A stretch of DNA of 6,400 nucleotides from Candidatus Aenigmatarchaeota archaeon (lineage in GTDB: Archaea; Aenigmatarchaeota; Aenigmatarchaeia; QMZP01), in NCBI GenBank assembly GCA_016867675.1, contig VGIZ01000038.1:1-6400 (forward strand), written 5' to 3'. This document shows, one piece after another, positions 1 to 5,062 of this stretch. The translations under genes and the position numbers were made by a program. The notes under the pieces were generated by a model. That model worked only from the letters and a program-made list of their open reading frames with translations, ran no database searches and had not been told where the DNA came from. How positions within the stretch are numbered: the stretch's first letter is position 1; the number at the start of each line of letters is the position of its first letter.

Positions 1-683
1 CGCAGCGCTATCTCCATGTCCTCTGTGAGGTTGTCGGTGTCAAAGCCGCCGAGCTTGAGGAGGACGTTCTTCCTGTAAATGGAGAACACGCCTGGGGTGA
101 CGTGGACAGAGTCTATCAGCGCCAGCATCTTCCTTAGGAGTATGTTGAGCATGTACTCGGCATACTGCGCCTTTTCAAGGGTGTTCCTGGCGTTTTCCAC
201 CTTGAGCGCAGGCGTCACAGCCGCTATCTTCGGGTTCCTGAAATATCCTGTCATTTTCTTCAGGACTGCGGGCTCTGCCGTGGAGTCGGCGTCTATGCAT
301 GCGACAAGCTCGCCCCTGCACAGCGGGAGCACGCGGTTCAGGGATGCCGCCTTGCCCATGTTGACGCGGTTGTTGAACACCCTGACGCCGCTTGAACGAA
401 AGCCCTCGGCTATCCTTCTGGTCCCGTCCTTCGAGCAGTCGTTGATTATTATTATGTCAAGAAGCTTCCTCGGGTAGTTGAGGCTGAGTATTGAGTTCAC
501 TGTCTTGGCAAGATACCTCTCCTCGTTGTATGCAGGTATCAGCACAGATACCCTCGGGAACCATGACTCGTTCAGCCCGCTGTTGTTGTGGTTGTGCCTG
601 TTCTTCAGCATTATCAGCAGCCACATGACTGATATGAACATGAATACATACCATGCCACATAGTTCACAATAGTGCCGAGCAT
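1..683 (-). CDS. Membrane-anchored family 2 glycosyltransferase (NodC/PgaC-like), C-terminus cut by window edge
   Basis: Seen: 227 codons read leftward from ATG at 683-681 to the window edge with no stop. Residues 3-26 form one hydrophobic helix, followed by a polar Asn/His-rich linker (28-40) and a GT-A fold domain. The domain has VSVLIPAYNEE (45-55), the nucleotide-binding stretch IIIINDCSKDGT (77-88), NMGKAASLN (108-116), the metal-binding DAD motif (131-133, in ACIDADS), TPGVFSIYRK (196-205) and the acceptor/base motif TED (220-222). Family knowledge: this order matches processive GT2 enzymes such as NodC, PgaC/IcaA and hyaluronan synthase, which polymerise sugars from UDP-sugars on the cytoplasmic face. 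The Q-x-x-R-W motif and C-terminal membrane helices that would confirm processivity should lie beyond the left edge. It lies 36 bp downstream of the GT39-like gene on the same strand. The start is supported by a GGTGA stretch at 691-687, although its spacing to ATG (3 nt) is short. A non-processive GT2 remains possible. Confidence 0.88.
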   Translation of the reverse strand, partial: MLGTIVNYVAWYVFMFISVMWLLIMLKNRHNHNNSGLNESWFPRVSVLIPAYNEERYLAKTVNSILSLNYPRKLLDIIIINDCSKDGTRRIAEGFRSSGVRVFNNRVNMGKAASLNRVLPLCRGELVACIDADSTAEPAVLKKMTGYFRNPKIAAVTPALKVENARNTLEKAQYAEYMLNILLRKMLALIDSVHVTPGVFSIYRKNVLLKLGGFDTDNLTEDMEIAL

Positions 684-712
684 AATTCACCTATAACAGT
701 ATTAGGCGGAAC

Positions 713-721
713 GTATTTATT
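713..721 (-). promoter_or_regulatory. Candidate TATA box for the family 2 glycosyltransferase
   Basis: On the minus strand the bases 721 to 713 read AATAAATAC, an archaeal box-A-like element. Its centre (about 717) predicts a transcription start near 691, just upstream of the ATG at 683, giving a leader of only about 8 nt that would begin at the GGTGA. The box overlaps the stop codon (TAA, 722-720) of the upstream GT39-like gene, so the downstream gene may have its own promoter as well as read-through. Inferred from sequence only. Confidence 0.4.
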
Positions 722-2105
722 ATGACCGCCAGAAAGCGAATTCAAGAGGCAACGGCAATTCTGGCCCATAGTAGCCGCCCGTGTATTCGAACATGGAGAA
801 GCTCCCGGATTTTTTGAGCAGCGTGAAGTTTGCGAGGGTTGAGACGTAGCTGGTGTTGACGCCAGGCGGATACATGTCATAGTCCGACACTATGGCGTAC
901 CTGACCCTGTATGCGTCGATGTAGCCCTGGAAGGTGCGGATGCCGCTGGTCCTGAACTCGTTGTCGCCGCCGTACCACCTTGTCGATTTCTGGCCGCAGT
1001 AGTCCCAATAGACCCACCAGGGCGAAATCGCCATCGCGTTCCTGTCCGTGTTGCCGGCTTCCAGCCATGCGCAGACGCCGTTTATGCTGTTGTCCTGCTG
1101 GAAGAGCTGTGTTGAGAGAACGAATGCAGGCAGCAGAAGTATAGGCAGCGCTATGGCAAGGCACTTGAATGCGTTCTTCCTTGCTACCAGCTCGGAGAAG
1201 CCATAACCTGAAATAAGCGCGAAGCCTAGGAAGCTGGGTATCATGTGCCTGTCGAACTTGTAGGCGGTGAATGAAAGTATTATCAGGAAGACTAGGAAAA
1301 GCGCAAGCGGGAGGGCGAGCCTCCTTCTTTCCTTGGAAAGCGCAAAGGCTGCGATGAAGAAGGGGATGAAGACCGAATATATCTGAGGAAAGTTGGCTAT
1401 GTAGTAATACACAGGACCGAAGTGTATGTCAACGGCTGTTATGGACCATGTCGCGCGGATGAACGAGATCATCGCGTTGCCCGTGGCCTGCCAGCAGAAG
1501 AGTATCCATATGGCTATCGGCGCGACGAAGAGCGGAACCATCAGCCAGAACTCCTTCCTCCTCAGCAGTCCGAACCGCTTCCAAGCCAGGTGGATGAAAA
1601 GCGGTATCAGCACGAGTATGGTGAGGTACCTTGTCAGGAACGAGAAGCTCATGAGGATGCCGAATGCGTAGAGCCATTTCGGGCTCTTGTATGATTTGAG
1701 GTATGTGAAAACCGCCAGCGCCATGAATGTGAACGCCGGCACGTCGCTGTAAACAGCGGAGCTCCATGCGGCATACACCGGATTGAGAAGGAGCAGCATG
1801 GCGGCAAGGATGCCCGACCTCTCGCCGAACATCTCCTTTCCAAGCAGGTATACGGCTAGCGCGCCTGCCACACCAAAAAGCGCAGCGAGTATTCTGCCGA
1901 AGACCTCGACCGGATAGATTGCAAGGATTGCGGACCAGAACGGGGCCAGTGACCACTCAAAGAACCCGCGGCCCGTCGCGAACACGCGCGCATTGGTGAA
2001 GAACGTGGCGGTGTCCCAGAACACCACGCTGTAGGAGAAGGAAAGGCAGAGATAGGTTAAGAAGGTGAGAAGGAAGAGCAGCGTCTTCGGGCGGTTCAGC
2101 TTCAT
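720..2105 (-). CDS. GT-C superfamily glycosyltransferase, GT39/ArnT (PMT)-like
   Basis: A 461-residue polytopic membrane protein. Family knowledge: GT39/GT83-type enzymes move a sugar from a polyprenyl-phosphate-linked donor to protein, lipid or glycan on the outer membrane face. Seen: a first membrane helix (about 9-28) is followed by FWDTATFF with Asp31 in the first outer loop, the usual position of the catalytic acidic residue. YSDVP (119-123) falls where the family has a conserved acidic loop motif. LTRY (157-160) corresponds to the conserved basic segment before a helix, and YKFDRHMIPS (282-291) resembles the usual K-x-x-R-Y-x-x-P loop. Around ten helices span to about residue 332. The last 125 residues are soluble and Tyr/Trp-rich, probably extracytoplasmic, with two N-x-S/T sequons (417, 426). 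The ATG at 2105 was chosen because the hydrophobic helix follows at once and no better upstream start exists. It is divergent from the DPM1-like gene. Acceptor and donor sugar are unknown. Confidence 0.82.
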   Translation of the reverse strand: MKLNRPKTLLFLLTFLTYLCLSFSYSVVFWDTATFFTNARVFATGRGFFEWSLAPFWSAILAIYPVEVFGRILAALFGVAGALAVYLLGKEMFGERSGILAAMLLLLNPVYAAWSSAVYSDVPAFTFMALAVFTYLKSYKSPKWLYAFGILMSFSFLTRYLTILVLIPLFIHLAWKRFGLLRRKEFWLMVPLFVAPIAIWILFCWQATGNAMISFIRATWSITAVDIHFGPVYYYIANFPQIYSVFIPFFIAAFALSKERRRLALPLALFLVFLIILSFTAYKFDRHMIPSFLGFALISGYGFSELVARKNAFKCLAIALPILLLPAFVLSTQLFQQDNSINGVCAWLEAGNTDRNAMAISPWWVYWDYCGQKSTRWYGGDNEFRTSGIRTFQGYIDAYRVRYAIVSDYDMYPPGVNTSYVSTLANFTLLKKSGSFSMFEYTGGYYGPELPLPLEFAFWRS

Positions 2106-2126
2106 AATTCCAATTGGACAAGTCCG

Positions 2127-2136
2127 CTTATATTGC
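2127..2136 (-). promoter_or_regulatory. Candidate TATA box for the GT39-like gene
   Basis: The minus strand reads CAATATAAGC over 2136-2127. The box centre (about 2131) lies 26 bp from the A of the ATG at 2105, the usual archaeal TATA-to-start-site distance for a leaderless transcript, and no Shine-Dalgarno-like sequence precedes this ATG. The core is nearly palindromic (TTATAT on the plus strand), so it could also serve the divergent gene. A perfect 8-bp palindrome, CCAATTGG (2110-2117), lies between the box and the gene. Confidence 0.4.
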
Positions 2137-2140
2137 GAAC

Positions 2141-2151
2141 GGATTTATTCG
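2141..2151 (+). promoter_or_regulatory. Candidate TATA box for the DPM1-like/GtrA operon
   Basis: The plus strand reads GGATTTATTCG. The AT core (2144-2149) is centred about 25 bp before the ATG at 2171, consistent with a leaderless mRNA. An alternative box, TTATAT at 2129-2134, would give a leader of about 13 nt containing a weak AGGT (2156-2159). The two possibilities cannot be separated by sequence alone. Confidence 0.35.
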
Positions 2152-2170
2152 CGGCAGGTCAAGCTATATC

Positions 2171-2881
2171 ATGGAGCCCGGGGTTGCCATAGTGATACCC
2201 ACCAAGAACGAGGAGGGCAACGTGGAGCCGCTTTTCAGGCGGCTGACGAGCCTCAAGGTGCCCGTGAAGGTCATCTTCGTCGACGACGCCTCCACCGATG
2301 CCACCGGAACAATTGAGGAAAGCCTGAAGAAGAGATATCCGCGCAAGGCCGATGTTTTTCACAGGAAGGAAAGCTGCGGCCTGGGGAAGGCGCTGCTGTC
2401 AGGATATGAATACGCGCTGATGCATACGAGCGCGAAGCTCATTGCGCAGATGGACGGCGACGGCCAGCATGACCCGAAATACCTGCCTGCTATGATGGCG
2501 GCCGCAGGGAAGGGTGCAGGTGTTGTTCTCGGTTCAAGGTACGTTGAATCGGGCTCTGTCGGTGACTGGGGTTTGTGGCGCCGCGCAACCAGCTGGGGCG
2601 CCAACCTGCTCGTGCGGCGCGCATTGAGAAATTCTAACGTCCATGACGCCACGACAGGCTACCGCATTTTCAGGCGCGATGTCCTTGAGAAGATAGTAAA
2701 GTCGCGGCCGAGAAGCTCGGGCTACGTCTTCCAGATAGACACCCTCGCCATAGCCGCGAGATCGGGCGCGAAGATTGTAGAGGTGCCCATCAAGTTCAAG
2801 CCGCGCGGCAGTGGCCGCAGTAAGCTGAGGTTTAGGGACAAGAAGGAGTTCTTCATGTTTGCGCTGAGGAATATGTTTTGA
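2171..2881 (+). CDS. Dolichol-phosphate mannosyltransferase-like family 2 glycosyltransferase (DPM1 type)
   Basis: A 236-residue soluble GT-A enzyme, expected to transfer mannose or glucose from a nucleotide sugar to a polyprenyl phosphate on the cytoplasmic membrane face. Seen: VAIVIPTKNEEGN (5-17) opens the fold. VIFVDDASTD (34-43) carries the nucleotide-binding acidic pair, and CGLGKALLSGYEYA (69-82) matches the family. MDGDGQHDP (94-102) is the signature DxD-type metal site. GSRY (121-124), DATTGYR (159-165), GYVFQID (184-190) and the basic RGSGRSKLRF (212-221) complete the DPM1 pattern. There is no C-terminal membrane domain, as in DPM1 proteins that need a membrane partner; the following GtrA gene fits that role. 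The ATG at 2171 is preferred over an in-frame TTG at 2114 because the fold begins five residues later and the extra 19 residues lack family features. The sugar is not determined by sequence. Confidence 0.88.
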   Translation: MEPGVAIVIPTKNEEGNVEPLFRRLTSLKVPVKVIFVDDASTDATGTIEESLKKRYPRKADVFHRKESCGLGKALLSGYEYALMHTSAKLIAQMDGDGQHDPKYLPAMMAAAGKGAGVVLGSRYVESGSVGDWGLWRRATSWGANLLVRRALRNSNVHDATTGYRIFRRDVLEKIVKSRPRSSGYVFQIDTLAIAARSGAKIVEVPIKFKPRGSGRSKLRFRDKKEFFMFALRNMF

Positions 2882-2885
2882 GGTG
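2881..2885 (+). promoter_or_regulatory. Shine-Dalgarno for the GtrA gene
   Basis: AGGTG starts on the last base of the DPM1-like stop codon (TGA, 2879-2881) and sits 5 nt before the GTG start at 2891. It fixes GTG as the start and indicates translation from the same mRNA. Confidence 0.65.
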
Positions 2886-2890
2886 TTGTT

Positions 2891-3262
2891 GTGAGGATAT
2901 TCAAATTCGCAATCGTCGGGGCGAGCGGCGTCGTAGTCAACCTTGCCATACTCTGGCTGCTGACTGAACTGGCCGGGCTGTTCTATCTGCTCTCCGCTGT
3001 GGCAAGCATAGAGGTGTCCATAGTAACGAACTTCCTGCTCAATGAGCACTGGACGTTCAGCGACAGGCGGTCGGGGGGAAGCATGCTCACGCGCGGCGTA
3101 AAGTTCAACTGCGTGTCCGTCGTTGCAATGGCCGTGAACATCGCGGTGCTCTTCGCACTTACGCAATATGCCGGATTGTACTATATGATATCAGAACTCG
3201 CGGGCATAGCGGCAGGCTTCCTGCTCAACTTCTTCCTCAACCTGAAGTGGACGTGGGTATAG
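2891..3262 (+). CDS. GtrA-family four-helix membrane protein
   Basis: A 123-residue integral membrane protein starting with GTG, 9 bp after the DPM1-like gene. Family knowledge: GtrA-like proteins (Pfam GtrA) often sit beside or are fused to DPM1-type enzymes and are thought to act in moving polyprenyl-phosphate-sugars across the membrane or as membrane anchors. Seen: four helices at about 4-24, 30-50, 70-90 and 97-117. FKFAIVGASGVVVN (4-17) is the typical N-terminal signature. The family hallmark NFLLNEHWTF (47-56) recurs as NFFLNLKWTW (113-122) at the end. The two halves align without a gap at a 66-residue offset, including LTELAGLFY (24-32) against LTQYAGLYY (90-98). The length is normal for the family. 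The TAG stop (3260-3262) directly touches the stop of the convergent fusion gene. Flippase activity is an inference from the family. Confidence 0.9.
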   Translation: MRIFKFAIVGASGVVVNLAILWLLTELAGLFYLLSAVASIEVSIVTNFLLNEHWTFSDRRSGGSMLTRGVKFNCVSVVAMAVNIAVLFALTQYAGLYYMISELAGIAAGFLLNFFLNLKWTWV

Positions 3263-5062
3263 TCATCTTTCATAAATTGCCTGCGCTTCGCTGATGGTCT
3301 TGACCGTTATACCCGATGCATTGATACATTCCAAAACACTGCTGAAATTCTCTGCTGTCACGTCGTATTGCCTTTCAGAGCTGCCGACATAATGGAACAT
3401 CAGCACAAGCCACAGGCCGTTGTCCCTGGCTTCATAGACCCGTGAGCACACATCACCCGGCTTCGTCGTGTTCTCCACCCACACGGACTTCAGATAGTAG
3501 AGGTCGTCCGAAAGCGGATTGTTGAGCCCCCACACCGAAGTCCTAGCCGAAGAATATTGCGACCTGACAATCCGCGCTACGGAGTCGTCATACTTCCCGT
3601 AGGGGACAGCAAAGGACTTCACGGCGAAGCCGCGGTTCTCGAGCGCCTGTTTTGAGCCGAGGATTTCATATGCCGCGCTGCTGCGGTTCTCAAGCAGGTT
3701 GGCATGAGTCATGCCGTGGCTTCCAATCTCCCAGCCACCGGACTGCATCTCCAGTACCTGCCCATCCGACATCTCAGGTCTGCCCTCAAACGTTCCGTTG
3801 TTGCCTGCTATCAGGTAGGCCGTCCCGTTGAAGCCGTAACCCCTCATCAGCGGATATGCATTCGCGTATGTCGTTTCCAGCCCGTCGTCGAATGCCAGCG
3901 AGACAATCCCCGGCTTTGCAACAGGGCCTGACATGATAGCATAAGCCGCGAATGCCGCCAGCGACGCTGCTAGGATGGCCGCAGCAGCCAGCAATGCAAG
4001 CCTGCCTGTCCTTCGCAGCATGTTGAACAGCGCTAGGTGCCTTATCACAACGAAAGCCAGCGAGACCAGCAACAAAGCGCTGATACCGCCCGGGGAATTG
4101 TACCAGTATAATATGGTTAACAGCACCGCTATGTTGGACGCTTCAAGCAGATAGAAGTCCCTGCGCCGCAGGGGCGCAAAGAGAACAAAGAACGGCAGGA
4201 GCCATATCGCATACTGGGGTGAGAAAACCTTGTTGAAGAGCAGGAAAACCAGAAGCGAGGCCAGGCATGCCTGGACGTAATCACTCCTCCTCAGCCTGAA
4301 GTTCAACAAGATGTAAGCCGCGCCGAGCATGGCGAATGATATGATGCTTATCTGCGCTGAGAATCCCGGGAAACCCAGGCCTATTATACCCCAGACGGAG
4401 TCTATGTTCGGCCCCCTGGACGAATGGGTGGTGAACTGATAAGACCATCCGTTGAAGCTTGCAGCGATGAAGTAGATATTCAGCGCCAGGAAGACGGCAA
4501 CAAATGTGCAGATTATCTTGATACCGCCCATCCATTTTCTCCGCATGAGCAACGGCAGCAGGAAGAGCGCGGGGAACAGCTTGGTGCAGAAGCCAAGGGC
4601 CAGCGACGCCGACGCCAGCGCGTCCTTCCTTTTGTCGGCGAAGTAAAGCGCCATGGCCGTGAACAGCAGGGCCAGCATGTCCCAGTTGTATATGGTGAAA
4701 AACAGCAGTGAGAGCGAGCATGCAAAGAACGGTATGGCTCTGGATTCAATCCTCCTTCCTTTTGCGGTCAGAAACAGCAGATGGGCGCACAGCAAGGCTG
4801 CGGCAGCAAGTCCCAGCGAACTCAGGAGAAAGTAGCCTGTTAGGCTGCCGCCAAGCACCGACATGGTGTAGACAAAAAGCGCGATGACAACAGGGTACTC
4901 GAAGCTGACGGCGGCGTAAGGAACTCCGCCGTCCGGGATGTAAAAATCCCTGACGTCGGTGTAACCGAGCGGGCTCAGCGGCCCGACAGCAGCATACTTC
5001 AGCAGGAAACTCAGCAGAACAACAAGCAGAACGGCGAGCAGAAAGTGTCTTTCCCTCATCAT
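3263..5062 (-). CDS. Fusion: GT87-like polytopic glycosyltransferase plus C-terminal NodB polysaccharide deacetylase
   Basis: A 599-residue protein of two parts. Residues 1-345 resemble GT87/DUF2029 GT-C mannosyltransferases: a first helix (7-22), an outer loop with TDVRDF (35-40, candidate catalytic Asp36/Asp39), SFEYPVV (53-59), NWDML (126-130), CTKLFPALF (159-167) and KVFSPQYAIWLLP (278-290). After a last helix (354-377) comes a NodB (polysaccharide deacetylase) domain. It has LAFDDG (389-394; Asp392 catalytic base and Asp393 metal ligand by homology), SHGMTH (448-453; metal-binding His449 and His453), FAVPYG (484-489) and MFHYV (555-559). By rough count there are 13 helices, placing the N-terminus inside and the NodB domain outside; six N-x-S/T sequons occur in the NodB part and none in the membrane part. 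The ATG at 5062 overlaps the ATPase stop by one base and has GAGG 8 nt upstream. A longer open frame to 5194 overlaps the ATPase and is rejected. Expected role: lipid-sugar-dependent glycosyl transfer with deacetylation of an extracellular glycan. Substrates are unknown. Confidence 0.87.
   Translation of the reverse strand: MMRERHFLLAVLLVVLLSFLLKYAAVGPLSPLGYTDVRDFYIPDGGVPYAAVSFEYPVVIALFVYTMSVLGGSLTGYFLLSSLGLAAAALLCAHLLFLTAKGRRIESRAIPFFACSLSLLFFTIYNWDMLALLFTAMALYFADKRKDALASASLALGFCTKLFPALFLLPLLMRRKWMGGIKIICTFVAVFLALNIYFIAASFNGWSYQFTTHSSRGPNIDSVWGIIGLGFPGFSAQISIISFAMLGAAYILLNFRLRRSDYVQACLASLLVFLLFNKVFSPQYAIWLLPFFVLFAPLRRRDFYLLEASNIAVLLTILYWYNSPGGISALLLVSLAFVVIRHLALFNMLRRTGRLALLAAAAILAASLAAFAAYAIMSGPVAKPGIVSLAFDDGLETTYANAYPLMRGYGFNGTAYLIAGNNGTFEGRPEMSDGQVLEMQSGGWEIGSHGMTHANLLENRSSAAYEILGSKQALENRGFAVKSFAVPYGKYDDSVARIVRSQYSSARTSVWGLNNPLSDDLYYLKSVWVENTTKPGDVCSRVYEARDNGLWLVLMFHYVGSSERQYDVTAENFSSVLECINASGITVKTISEAQAIYER

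Noticed and set aside
1429..1956. Minus-strand 175-codon frame inside the GT39-like gene
   Set aside because: It is an out-of-phase reading of a membrane protein with clear helices and motifs in the correct frame.
2114..2170. 19-residue N-terminal extension of the DPM1-like protein from a TTG start
   Set aside because: It would cover the divergent promoter region, and the family fold begins right after the ATG at 2171.
2534..3166. Minus-strand 210-codon frame opposite the DPM1-like and GtrA genes
   Set aside because: It is antisense to both genes, Pro/His/Glu-rich, and resembles no family.
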